Of a DNA stretch of 38,682 nucleotides, positions 24,813-31,955 are shown piece by piece. The notes beneath the pieces were generated by a model, which searched no databases, was not told the DNA's origin, and saw only the letters and a list, made by a program, of their open reading frames with translations. The position numbers and the translations under genes are program-made. The stretch lies in the NCBI GenBank assembly GCA_017617575.1, contig JAFZVY010000006.1, forward strand, positions 1 through 38,682, given 5' to 3'. Every line of letters starts with the position of its first letter. Within the stretch, counting starts at the first letter, position 1. The stretch is from Bacteroidaceae bacterium. Its GTDB lineage: Bacteria > Bacteroidota > Bacteroidia > Bacteroidales > Bacteroidaceae.

Positions 24813-26882
24813 ATGAAGCATTTCTATACAGTATTATTATCATTCATCCTGCTCGTGGCAGGAACGCATCTCTTGCTTGTGTCATGTGCACGTATGGGAA
24901 CGCCGGACGGAGGCCTCTATGACGAGACGCCTCCTGTGCTTGTGCGTACCTCTCCAGCCAATGGAAAGGTAAAGACCTCGCCTAAGAAGATTGTCCTCGA
25001 GTTTGATGAGATAGTCAAGCTCGACAATGCACAGGCAGTCGTTGTCTCTCCTCCTCAGTTGGAGGCACCGGAAATAGAGGCTTATGGCCGTAAGGTTACT
25101 GTTACGCTTCTTGATACCATCAAGCCAAACATGACTTATACCATCGACTTCGGTAATTCCATTGCTGACAATAACGAGGGCAATCCTTTTGGTGACTTCG
25201 CCTTCACCTTCTCTACTGGTGAGAAGATAGACACCTTCCAAGTGTCAGGCTATGTCCTCGATGCTTCCAACCTTGAGCCTATCAAGGATATCCTCGTTGG
25301 TCTCTATCGTGTCGATTCCCTTGAAGCCGTTGGTGGCGTAGGCTCTAATGATGCCGCTGCCCCTTCCGATGGCTCTCCCGCTGCCTCTTCCGATGCCGTG
25401 AACGGCATCGACTCCGTCTTCTATAATAAACCATTCGAGCGCATCTCCCATACTGACAGCCGCGGTCATTTCGTCATCAAGGGACTTGACCCAGACGCTT
25501 CGTATAGGGTCTTTGCCTTGAAGGACCAAGACCAGGACTATAGGTTCTCACAGGCGAGCGAGATGATTGCCTTCACGGATAGGACTGTCAAGTCTTATTG
25601 CAAGCCAGACTTGCGCCAAGACACCATCTGGCATGACTCCATTCACTATGAGGATATCAAGTATATACCATATACTCACTTCTATCCGGATGACATCGCT
25701 CTCCTTGCCTTCAATGAGGATAAGCCTGTAAGGCATAAGCTGAAGGAAGAACGTCTTGCCTTGAATTACTTCACACTTTACTTCACGGCACGTGACGACA
25801 GTCTCCCACGCATCAAGGGTATGAACTTCGACGAGAAGGATGCCTTTGTCATTGATGCCAACGAAACGAAAGACACTATCACATATTGGATAAGGGATTC
25901 TTTGGTTTATAACCTCGACACCCTCTCTATGGCTCTCCAGTTCTATGATACTGACTCCACGGGTGCTCTTGTCCTCTATAATGATACCATAAACCTCACT
26001 TCCAAGGTCTCTTATGCAAGGACACAAAAGCTGAAAGCCGAGAAACAAGCTGCTTGGGAAAAGGAATACCTGAAGGAGCATAAGGCAGAAGCCAAGGCTA
26101 AGAAGAAGGAGGGTGGTGAACTTGAGATACCACCTATGCCAGAGGAGTTTATGGAGCCAACGGTTAGTTCAACCACTAACCTCGACCCAGAGAACAACAA
26201 GGTCGTACATATCACCTTGCCCGAACCGCTGGATTCCGTTCATGCGTCCATGTTCCACTTGGGTGTTAAGGTAGATAGTCTCACGGTGCCTGTACCTTTC
26301 ACGTTTGAACAGGATGCCCAACAGTTGCGTACTTATCACATCAAGGCAGACTGGAAGTGTGATTCCGCGTATGTCCTTTCTGCCGATACGGGTGCATTCG
26401 TAAGTATCTACGGTAATCGTATCGAGGCATTCAAGCGTACCATCAAGATTCGCAATATTGAGTCTTTCGGACTTCTCAATGTCAATGTCAGTGGAGCGGA
26501 TGCAAGTGCAATCGTTGAGTTGCTTTCTGCCCAGGACAAGCCAGTGCGCCAGCAGAAGGTGGAGCAGGGTAGGGCTAAGTTCACATATCTGTCTCCTGCC
26601 GTCTATTATCTCCGTATGTTCTACGACCGCAATGGTAATGGCAAGTGGGACACAGGTGACTACTCTACAGGTACACAACCTGAGGAAGTATATTACTTGA
26701 ATAAGTCTATCAATGTTAAGGCAAACTGGGATTATGACGAGAACTGGTCTCCTACGTCACTTTCTATCTTTGAGCAGAAGCCTGCTAAGATAACCAAGCA
26801 GAAGCCTGACAAGGAGAAGGTCAAGAGAGGTCGCAATGCCGAGAAGCTTGCCGAGATGGAAAGGAGAAAAAAGAAAAAGTAA
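24813..26882 (+). CDS. Ig-like domain lipoprotein (Big_5-type N-terminal domain)
   Basis: This 689-residue lipoprotein has signal MKHFYTVLLSFILLVAG and a lipobox ending in Cys25 (LLVSC|ARMG). The next stretch, GTPDGGLYDETPPVLVRTSPANG, leads into a bacterial Ig-like (Big_5) domain to about residue 132 (FTFSTGEK). A Ser/Ala-rich acidic spacer lies near residues 170-195, followed by beta-rich repeats that include RVFALKDQDQDYRF and MFYDRNGNGKWDTGDYSTG, resembling prealbumin-like domains. The last 30 residues are very Lys/Arg rich. It is probably anchored at the outer membrane; the role is unknown. The DUF3108 gene follows by 6 bases and is likely co-transcribed. Confidence 0.83.
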   Translation: MKHFYTVLLSFILLVAGTHLLLVSCARMGTPDGGLYDETPPVLVRTSPANGKVKTSPKKIVLEFDEIVKLDNAQAVVVSPPQLEAPEIEAYGRKVTVTLLDTIKPNMTYTIDFGNSIADNNEGNPFGDFAFTFSTGEKIDTFQVSGYVLDASNLEPIKDILVGLYRVDSLEAVGGVGSNDAAAPSDGSPAASSDAVNGIDSVFYNKPFERISHTDSRGHFVIKGLDPDASYRVFALKDQDQDYRFSQASEMIAFTDRTVKSYCKPDLRQDTIWHDSIHYEDIKYIPYTHFYPDDIALLAFNEDKPVRHKLKEERLALNYFTLYFTARDDSLPRIKGMNFDEKDAFVIDANETKDTITYWIRDSLVYNLDTLSMALQFYDTDSTGALVLYNDTINLTSKVSYARTQKLKAEKQAAWEKEYLKEHKAEAKAKKKEGGELEIPPMPEEFMEPTVSSTTNLDPENNKVVHITLPEPLDSVHASMFHLGVKVDSLTVPVPFTFEQDAQQLRTYHIKADWKCDSAYVLSADTGAFVSIYGNRIEAFKRTIKIRNIESFGLLNVNVSGADASAIVELLSAQDKPVRQQKVEQGRAKFTYLSPAVYYLRMFYDRNGNGKWDTGDYSTGTQPEEVYYLNKSINVKANWDYDENWSPTSLSIFEQKPAKITKQKPDKEKVKRGRNAEKLAEMERRKKKK

Positions 26883-26888
26883 TAGCCT

Positions 26889-27701
26889 ATGAGAAGTATT
26901 CTGACTGTCATCATGCTGTTCGCTGCATCTATGCTTTATGCACAGTGTCCAGCAGAGAACAAGGCTTTCAAGCCGGGTGAGAAACTGACGTACGACCTTT
27001 ACTTCAACTGGAGCTTTATCTGGGTGAAGGCTGGTACTGCATATTACACTACCAAGAGTGCTAAGTTCCAAGGAAAGGATTGTCTCCGTACAGACCTAAT
27101 CTCCTTGAGCAATAAGCGTTGTAGTGCAATCTTCCCTATGAAGGATACCATTATGTCATATCTTACTCCAGACCTTGTACCTCTCTATTTCCGCAAGGGA
27201 GCAAATGAGGGAGGCAACTATACCGTGGATGAAGTATGGTATAGCTATCCTAACAATAAGGTTAAGCTTCGTCAGAAATACCGCAACAAGAGGGGTAAGG
27301 TATATGATACTTCCACCGAGTTAAAGGAGTGCGTGTATGACATGGCAAGTATGCTTGCCCTTGCTCGTTCCTTCGACGAAAAGGTTTATTGTAGGAAAGC
27401 AGGTCAGCGTTTCACTTTCCCTCTTGCCACAGGCGATGAAGTCAAGGAAGAGATACTTGAGTACAACGGTCGCAAGCGTTGGAAGGCTAATGATGGCGTT
27501 ACATACAACTGTCTTCTCTTCACTCTTATTGATGACGAGGACGAGAAGAAAGAGCGTAAGCTCCTTTCCTTCTATATCACGGATGATGCCAACCATCTCC
27601 CTATCCGTATAGACTTCTTCCTCAAGTTTGGTTCTGCCAAGGCATTCCTCACCAAGAGTGAGAACCTTCGCAATCCTCAGACTTCCATCTATAAGAAGTA
27701 A
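26889..27701 (+). CDS. DUF3108 domain-containing secreted protein
   Basis: This 270-residue protein has signal peptide MRSILTVIMLFAASMLYAQ. The mature start, FKPGEKLTYDLYFNWSFIWVKAGTAYYTT, is the characteristic opening of DUF3108, a beta-rich periplasmic family of unknown function in Bacteroidetes and Proteobacteria. YDMASMLALARSF and the closing NHLPIRIDFFLKFGSAKAFL are also typical. It begins 6 bases after the lipoprotein stop, so the two genes probably work together in the envelope. A complex inverted repeat with a T6 tail follows. Confidence 0.86.
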   Translation: MRSILTVIMLFAASMLYAQCPAENKAFKPGEKLTYDLYFNWSFIWVKAGTAYYTTKSAKFQGKDCLRTDLISLSNKRCSAIFPMKDTIMSYLTPDLVPLYFRKGANEGGNYTVDEVWYSYPNNKVKLRQKYRNKRGKVYDTSTELKECVYDMASMLALARSFDEKVYCRKAGQRFTFPLATGDEVKEEILEYNGRKRWKANDGVTYNCLLFTLIDDEDEKKERKLLSFYITDDANHLPIRIDFFLKFGSAKAFLTKSENLRNPQTSIYKK

Positions 27702-27721
27702 CACATTTCTAAAGGATATTG

Positions 27722-27827
27722 TTAGGTGTGCCTTACGTTCCCCTTAGGTTTCCCTTACAATCCCCTTACAATGCTAAGGGACACCTAAGGCACACCTAAG
27801 GGGAAGGTAAGGGAAATATAATTTTTT
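27722..27827 (+). terminator. Complex inverted-repeat terminator-like array after the DUF3108 gene
   Basis: TTAGGTGTGCCTTA (27722-27735) is exactly complementary to TAAGGCACACCTAA (27786-27799). TTCCCCTTAGG (27739-27749) is complementary to CCTAAGGGGAA (27795-27805), and TTTCCCTTAC to GTAAGGGAAA. The words CCTTAG and CCTTAC are reused many times. T6 at 27822-27827 follows. Several alternative stems are possible. Confidence 0.65.
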
Positions 27828-27855
27828 CTCCCCACGTTTTACCATTTTGACTGCA

Positions 27856-28053
27856 TCAGTCAAACAAGGCAGAGTCATCTATTTCCAGTACGATACTATC
27901 GCCCTGTGCTTCTTCTACGTCGTTTTTCTGTTGCTGATGGTCGAATGCGTAGTACATGAATCCGAAGCATGTACCTATTACCACAAGTCCCAAGAACATT
28001 GTTCCGAGCATCATGGTGCGGTTTAGTCTTGTTGCTCTGTTATTAACTGCCAT
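27856..28053 (-). CDS. Small single-pass membrane protein, hypothetical
   Basis: This protein has 65 residues. A basic N-terminus (NNRATRLNRTMM) precedes one hydrophobic helix (LGTMFLGLVVIGTCFGFMYYAF, about residues 16-37). The tail is acidic and includes DVEEAQGDSIVLEIDDSALFD. The positive-inside rule puts the N-terminus in the cytoplasm. I do not recognise a family. It is convergent with the DUF3108 gene and lies downstream of the S41 protease on the same strand, separated by 200 bases of repeats. Confidence 0.6.
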   Translation of the reverse strand: MAVNNRATRLNRTMMLGTMFLGLVVIGTCFGFMYYAFDHQQQKNDVEEAQGDSIVLEIDDSALFD

Positions 28054-28069
28054 AGTATTTGTATTTTTT

Positions 28070-28131
28070 GAATGAGGAATTAGGAATGAGGAACTACGCG
28101 AAGCGATCTCACTGACTGAAGGGAAGTAATT
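28070..28131. repeat. Heptamer array and degraded inverted copy of the 64-bp repeat
   Basis: GAATGAG, GAATTAG, GAATGAG run in phase from 28070. From 28090 to 28131 the sequence is an imperfect reverse-strand copy of the middle of the 64-bp repeat at 29914 and 31121: it contains AAGCGATCTCACTGAC and GGGAAGTAA, the complements of that repeat's core. Confidence 0.7.
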
Positions 28132-28253
28132 AGGAATGGATAGTGGTTAGTAATAGTGATTTCACTAAACAGTTCCTATTTGTTTCTCTGCGATAAATTA
28201 GACCGTTTCGCTTAGTTCCAAATTTTCCATTTTTTCACTATCCATTCCTAATT
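28128..28253. repeat. 18-bp perfect inverted repeat in the protease downstream spacer
   Basis: AATTAGGAATGGATAGTG (28128-28145) is exactly complementary to CACTATCCATTCCTAATT (28236-28253). The second arm lies 2 bases before the protease stop. A second pair, GGAACTACGCGAAGCG (28090-28105) with CGTTTCGCTTAGTTCC (28204-28219), interleaves with it, which would give a pseudoknot-like or switching arrangement. Confidence 0.75.
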
Positions 28254-28254
28254 C

Positions 28255-29865
28255 CTAATTATTTAAAGTTTCCACTGCCTTCTCCAAGTCCTCATCGTCC
28301 TTGAGTGACTCTTCCACACATCCAGCTTGGTAATAATAACGCTTGATAATCTCCTGCGCCATTACCTTCTTTATGTTCTTCTTGTGGAAGTCGAGGTCAC
28401 GGTCAAGGTTATGCTGTAACTTTGCTTCAAGAGCCTCAAACTCTGGCTTTGCATCGTCATAGTAACCTTCAAACTTAGCTACCTTCTTCAGCTCCTCCAA
28501 GCGTTTCTCACTCATACGGTCATACTTGAAGTCGCTCGCTTTAAGCATGGTCTTGAACTCTTCAAAGTCCTCCTCAGTGATGGAGAAGTCTGAAACAGCA
28601 GGAATGGTCTCATGCTTCTGTGCATACTTAGTACCCCAGTCTATGAGTACATCATCATTCGTGATGTAGAATATAAGGTTTGGTAATGTGTCATGCTTAA
28701 TCTCAATGTCTGGCATGATACCGCCACCGTCCTTCACTACGCGTCCCTTGCTTGTGTGGAAGATATGCTTGAGGCTGTCCTCTGTAGTGTCCTTGCCTCC
28801 CTCACGTCTCTTCTTGTAGTCGATAGCTTGGATGCAACGTCCAGAAGGGATGTAGTATTTTGAAGTAGTAAGCTTGATGCTTGTGTTATAAGGTAAGTCA
28901 CGTGGACTCTGTACAAGTCCCTTGCCGAAAGTCTTACTACCGATGATGGTTGCACGGTCAAGGTCCTGGAGTGAACCAGAGACAATCTCTGCTGCAGAAG
29001 CAGTATTGCCATTCACGAGTACGGCAAGAGGAATGTCAAGGTCGAGAGGCTCATACTTTGTGGAGTATGTACTGTTGGCATTCTTCACCTTACCCTTTGT
29101 CTCTACTATCTTGAGACCCTTTGGTACGAAGAGGTTGACAATATCCACAGCCTCGGAGAGCAAACCACCACCATTGTTACGGAGGTCAAGGACAATACCT
29201 TTTGCTCCCTTCTCCTTCAGGTTGATTACTGCCTTGCGCACTTCCTTGCTACAGTTCTCCGTGAACTGAGTAAGGTTGATATATCCCATGTCCTTGTAGA
29301 TACCAGAATACACGAGTGCAGGCAGTTTGATGTTCTGGCGTGTAATACTGAACTCTCTTGTCTTCTTCTCGCCCGGACGCTTAACCTGAAGCACGAATGT
29401 AGTGCCTGGCTCGCCACGGAGCATGTCACTCACGTCGCTTGTCTTCATATCCTTTGTTATGACCTTGCCATCCACCTTTGTGATGACGTCACCAACCTTC
29501 AGTCCTACCACGGATGCTGGCATTCCCTCGTAAGGCTCACCAATGATGATGGTTGAGTCCTTGCGTAGGCGTATTATTGCACCTATACCTCCGTACTTAC
29601 CAGTAGTCATAATCTTGAGGTCGCGCATATCCTCCTCTGCATAGAACTCCGTATATGGGTCGAGGTTACTGAGCATGGCGTCTATGCCAATGCCTATCAC
29701 CTTCTTTGCATCGAGAGTATCCACGTATAGCATATCCAACTCTCGGTAGAGTGCATTGAATATGTCGATGTTCTTTGCTACTTCAAAATTATGTTCCTTC
29801 TGTGCCATTGCTGTGCTTGACAGAGCAAGGCAAACTGCTGTTATTATGTTTTTGTAGTTTATCAT
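28255..29865 (-). CDS. S41-family C-terminal processing protease
   Basis: This is a secreted serine protease of the CtpA/Prc type, 536 residues. The signal peptide MINYKNIITAVCLALSSTAMA runs to about residue 21. A PDZ domain spans about residues 88-165 (MPASVVGLKVGDVITKVDGK). The catalytic Ser/Lys dyad is Ser290 in NGNTASAAEIVSG and Lys315 in SKTFGKGLVQ. KGIVLDLRNNGGGLLSEAV supports the fold. Family members trim or degrade periplasmic proteins from the C-terminus. A TAACTTTG element at 29988-29995 would give a leader of about 120 bases that contains the whole 64-bp repeat. It is divergent from xerD. Confidence 0.94.
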   Translation of the reverse strand: MINYKNIITAVCLALSSTAMAQKEHNFEVAKNIDIFNALYRELDMLYVDTLDAKKVIGIGIDAMLSNLDPYTEFYAEEDMRDLKIMTTGKYGGIGAIIRLRKDSTIIIGEPYEGMPASVVGLKVGDVITKVDGKVITKDMKTSDVSDMLRGEPGTTFVLQVKRPGEKKTREFSITRQNIKLPALVYSGIYKDMGYINLTQFTENCSKEVRKAVINLKEKGAKGIVLDLRNNGGGLLSEAVDIVNLFVPKGLKIVETKGKVKNANSTYSTKYEPLDLDIPLAVLVNGNTASAAEIVSGSLQDLDRATIIGSKTFGKGLVQSPRDLPYNTSIKLTTSKYYIPSGRCIQAIDYKKRREGGKDTTEDSLKHIFHTSKGRVVKDGGGIMPDIEIKHDTLPNLIFYITNDDVLIDWGTKYAQKHETIPAVSDFSITEEDFEEFKTMLKASDFKYDRMSEKRLEELKKVAKFEGYYDDAKPEFEALEAKLQHNLDRDLDFHKKNIKKVMAQEIIKRYYYQAGCVEESLKDDEDLEKAVETLNN

Positions 29866-29913
29866 CTTATTTCCATGTCAAATTTCAATTTTATTAGCCT
29901 CCTTTTTCCGAAT

Positions 29914-29977
29914 GGCCGCCCCGTTACTTCCCTGCGGTCAGTGAGATCGCTTCGCTAAGTTGAGGGGTCGGGGGGCT
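29914..29977 (+). repeat. 64-bp interspersed repeat, copy 1
   Basis: The repeat runs from GGCCGCCCCGTTACTTCC to GAGGGGTCGGGGGGCT, with GAGATCGCTTCGCTAAG in the middle. It is identical over all 64 bases to 31121-31184, in direct orientation, and the two flank xerD. The ends (GGCCGCCCCG and CGGGGGGCT) are imperfectly complementary. Confidence 0.95.
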
Positions 29978-29987
29978 TTTCCCTCGC

Positions 29988-29995
29988 CAAAGTTA
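29988..29995 (-). promoter_or_regulatory. S41 protease promoter -7 element (TAACTTTG)
   Basis: Minus-strand TAACTTTG matches TAnnTTTG, 123 bases before the protease ATG. I do not see a well-spaced -33 element. Confidence 0.5.
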
Positions 29996-30010
29996 CGAAT
30001 ATCTATTCAA

Positions 30011-30045
30011 ATTCTTCACTCTTCATTCTTCATTCTTCATTTTTT
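30011..30045. repeat. Heptamer array (5 units) over the xerD promoter
   Basis: Units ATTCTTC, ACTCTTC, ATTCTTC, ATTCTTC, ATTTTTT are in phase and end 5 bases before the xerD -7 element. Confidence 0.85.
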
Positions 30046-30049
30046 AGCG

Positions 30050-30057
30050 TATTTTTG
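30050..30057 (+). promoter_or_regulatory. xerD promoter -7 element (TATTTTTG), near-leaderless
   Basis: TATTTTTG matches TAnnTTTG and ends only 7 bases before the xerD ATG. Transcription would begin at or next to the start codon, giving a leaderless or nearly leaderless message. Confidence 0.6.
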
Positions 30058-30064
30058 CACAACT

Positions 30065-31003
30065 ATGGATAAAGAGTTTGAAAAAATAATAAGACGATAT
30101 AACCAATACCTGCGTTTGGAGAAATCATTTTCGCCAAACACGGTGGCTGCGTACAATAGTGACTTGGAGAAGTTCATCAGTTTCATAGATGATGAGGGCA
30201 TAGGTTTCAAGGATGTTCAGCTGAAGGATGTCCACCAGTTTTCATCTCTGATGATAGATATGCAGATTGGTGCTACCTCTCTCTCACGCATACTTAGTGG
30301 TGTGCGTAGCTTCTATCGTTTCCTGCTCTTGGAGGATGTCATAGATGTTGACCCTACTGAGTTGTTGGAGTACCCAAAGAAGGCACGTAAGCTCCCAGAT
30401 GTGCTAAGTGTCGAGGAGGTGGATGCCATAGAGTCTGTGATAGACCTCAGTCAGGCAGAGTCACAGAGAAACAAGGCTATCATAGAGGTGCTTTTCAGTT
30501 GTGGTCTTCGTGTCAGCGAACTATGTAACCTCAAGCTTAGTGACCTTTACCTTGATGAAGGATTCATAAAGGTGATGGGAAAGGGTAGTAAGCAGCGACT
30601 TGTACCTATATCTTCCAAGGCAATAAAGGAACTGAACCTTTACTTTGAGGATAGGAAACACGTGGATATAAAGCCCGGCTTTGAGGATTATGTCTTTGTG
30701 AGTAAGTTCCGCAAGAAGAACCTGTCTCGCATTATGGTCTTTCACATGATTAAGGAACTTGTTGAGCGTGCAGGCATACAGAAGACTGTGTCACCTCACA
30801 CCTTCCGCCATAGCTTTGCCACCTGTCTCCTTGAGGGTGGTGCAAACCTACGTGCCATACAGGCTATGCTCGGTCATGAGTCCATAGCCACCACGGAGAT
30901 ATACATGCACATTGATATGTCACGTATCAGGGAGGAGATACTAAAACACCATCCAAGGAATCAGGGGACCCACCCCAGCCCTCCCTATAGGGAGGGTGAC
31001 TAA
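30065..31003 (+). CDS. xerD: Site-specific tyrosine recombinase XerD
   Basis: This Xer recombinase resolves chromosome dimers at dif. From the ATG at 30065 it has 312 residues; a longer frame from 29960 is repeat-derived and upstream of the promoter. The SAM-like N-terminal domain spans about residues 5-95. Catalytic residues are Arg149 in GLRVSEL, a Lys in GKGSKQR (173-176), His245 and Arg248 in SPHTFRHSF, His271 in LGHES and the nucleophile Tyr280 in TTEIYMHI. Xer proteins normally end near HHPR(A/N). Here HHPRN is followed by GTHPSPPYREGD (301-312), encoded entirely by a 41-bp intergenic repeat that also supplies the TAA. The 64-bp repeats lie on both sides. Confidence 0.95.
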   Translation: MDKEFEKIIRRYNQYLRLEKSFSPNTVAAYNSDLEKFISFIDDEGIGFKDVQLKDVHQFSSLMIDMQIGATSLSRILSGVRSFYRFLLLEDVIDVDPTELLEYPKKARKLPDVLSVEEVDAIESVIDLSQAESQRNKAIIEVLFSCGLRVSELCNLKLSDLYLDEGFIKVMGKGSKQRLVPISSKAIKELNLYFEDRKHVDIKPGFEDYVFVSKFRKKNLSRIMVFHMIKELVERAGIQKTVSPHTFRHSFATCLLEGGANLRAIQAMLGHESIATTEIYMHIDMSRIREEILKHHPRNQGTHPSPPYREGD

Positions 31004-31007
31004 TGCA
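30967..31007 (+). repeat. 41-bp palindromic repeat, copy 1 (overlaps the xerD 3' end)
   Basis: The repeat starts GACCCACCCC, has the perfect palindrome CCCTCCCTATAGGGAGGG at its centre, and ends GTGACTAATGCA. It matches copy 2 (32427-32467, opposite strand) at 39 of 41 positions by my reading. The xerD stop lies inside it. Confidence 0.9.
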
Positions 31008-31025
31008 CACTCTCGCTTTAGGGGA

Positions 31026-31039
31026 AGCCGCCTTTGGCT
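31026..31039. repeat. AGCC...GGCT mini-hairpin downstream of xerD
   Basis: AGCCgcctttGGCT is one member of the family seen at 7692-7741 and 24664-24778. Confidence 0.6.
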
Positions 31040-31053
31040 CTCTCATATTAACA

Positions 31054-31102
31054 TAAGCGTCCTTTCACCGTACACGGCGAAAGGACGCTTAGTTTTGTTT
31101 TT
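31054..31102 (+). terminator. xerD intrinsic terminator
   Basis: AAGCGTCCTTTC (31055-31066) pairs perfectly with GAAAGGACGCTT (31079-31090). An inner CCGT/ACGG stem extends it. The tail AGTTTTGTTTTT follows. Confidence 0.9.
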
Positions 31103-31120
31103 AAAGGTCAGTACCCGGAG

Positions 31121-31184
31121 GCCGCCCCGTTACTTCCCTGCGGTCAGTGAGATCGCTTCGCTAAGTTGAGGGGTCGGGGGGCTG
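31121..31184 (+). repeat. 64-bp interspersed repeat, copy 2
   Basis: Identical to 29914-29977 and in the same orientation. It ends 4 bases before the pyrH stop codon on the other strand, so it lies in the pyrH 3' region. Confidence 0.95.
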
Positions 31185-31187
31185 TCC

Positions 31188-31898
31188 TTATGGATGTACC
31201 AATGTTCCTATTTCTTCTCCTTCAATCACCTTCTTGAGGTTACCCACGATATCCATGTTGAACACATAGATAGGGAGGTTGTTCTCCTTGCACATGGCAG
31301 TAGCTGTGATGTCCATGACGCGGAGGTTACGCTGAAGCACCTCGTCGTATGTGATATCTGTGAACTTAGTGGCACTCGGGTCCTTCTCTGGGTCGGCTGT
31401 ATATACACCGTCCACACGTGTACCCTTGAGCATAACGTCTGCCTCTATCTCTATGCCACGGAGACTTGAACCTGTGTCTGTAGTGAAGTATGGGTTACCA
31501 GTACCTGCACTCATGATGACAACCTCGCCTGCCTCCATTGCATCTATAGCCTTCCACTTGCTGTAGAACTCACCGATAGGCTCCATGCGGATAGCTGTGA
31601 GCACACGGCTCTTGCAACCTATTGCACCGAGGGCACTGCTTACTGCGAGTGAGTTGATGACCGTGGCACACATACCCATCTGGTCACCCTTAACGCGGTC
31701 GAAGCCCTTACCTGCTCCCTGAATACCACGGAAGATGTTACCACCTCCGATGACGATACCAATCTGGACACCCATGTCGTGAATCTCCTTTATCTGACGT
31801 GCATAGTCATTGAGACGCTGAGTGTCTATTCCCTGTTTTGCATCACCTGCCAAGCTCTCACCTGAGAGCTTGAGCAATATACGCTTGAATCGAGCCAT
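31188..31898 (-). CDS. pyrH: UMP kinase
   Basis: PyrH phosphorylates UMP to UDP with ATP in pyrimidine synthesis, in the cytoplasm as a hexamer. It has 236 residues, normal. Motifs are LLKLSGESLAGD (phosphate loop), GIVIGGGNIFRG, and the nucleotide-binding VVIMSAGTGNPYFTTDTG, plus KGTRVDGVYTADPEKDPSA. The ATG at 31898 gives the standard start MARFKRILLKLSGES. A heptamer array and a TAATTTTG -7 element lie just upstream. A large inverted-repeat element (31956-32196) lies between it and the next minus-strand transcription unit. Confidence 0.97.
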   Translation of the reverse strand: MARFKRILLKLSGESLAGDAKQGIDTQRLNDYARQIKEIHDMGVQIGIVIGGGNIFRGIQGAGKGFDRVKGDQMGMCATVINSLAVSSALGAIGCKSRVLTAIRMEPIGEFYSKWKAIDAMEAGEVVIMSAGTGNPYFTTDTGSSLRGIEIEADVMLKGTRVDGVYTADPEKDPSATKFTDITYDEVLQRNLRVMDITATAMCKENNLPIYVFNMDIVGNLKKVIEGEEIGTLVHP

Positions 31899-31906
31899 AT
31901 CTGTCG

Positions 31907-31941
31907 AATTAAAAATTATAAATTCAAAATTATAAATTATT
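31907..31941. repeat. Heptamer array (5 units) at the pyrH start
   Basis: Plus-strand units AATTAAA, AATTATA, AATTCAA, AATTATA, AATTATT are in phase. They begin 9 bases upstream of the pyrH ATG and contain its predicted -7 element. Confidence 0.85.
31925..31932 (-). promoter_or_regulatory. pyrH promoter -7 element (TAATTTTG)
   Basis: Minus-strand TAATTTTG matches TAnnTTTG, 26 bases before the pyrH ATG. It lies inside a heptamer array, so it may be a chance match in AT-rich DNA. Confidence 0.45.
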
Positions 31942-31955
31942 CAAGTTTAGTTTGT

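Noticed and set aside
25548-26081. 177-codon minus-strand ORF inside the lipoprotein gene
   Set aside because: It is fully antisense to a well-formed lipoprotein gene and its composition looks like a reverse-strand shadow.
29960-30064. N-terminal extension of XerD
   Set aside because: It lies partly in the 64-bp repeat and the heptamer array, and upstream of the predicted promoter; MDKEFEKIIRRY is the normal start.
30065-31003. Mobile-element integrase
   Set aside because: All features fit housekeeping XerD, and there are no accessory, relaxase or phage genes; the flanking repeats are also found away from it.
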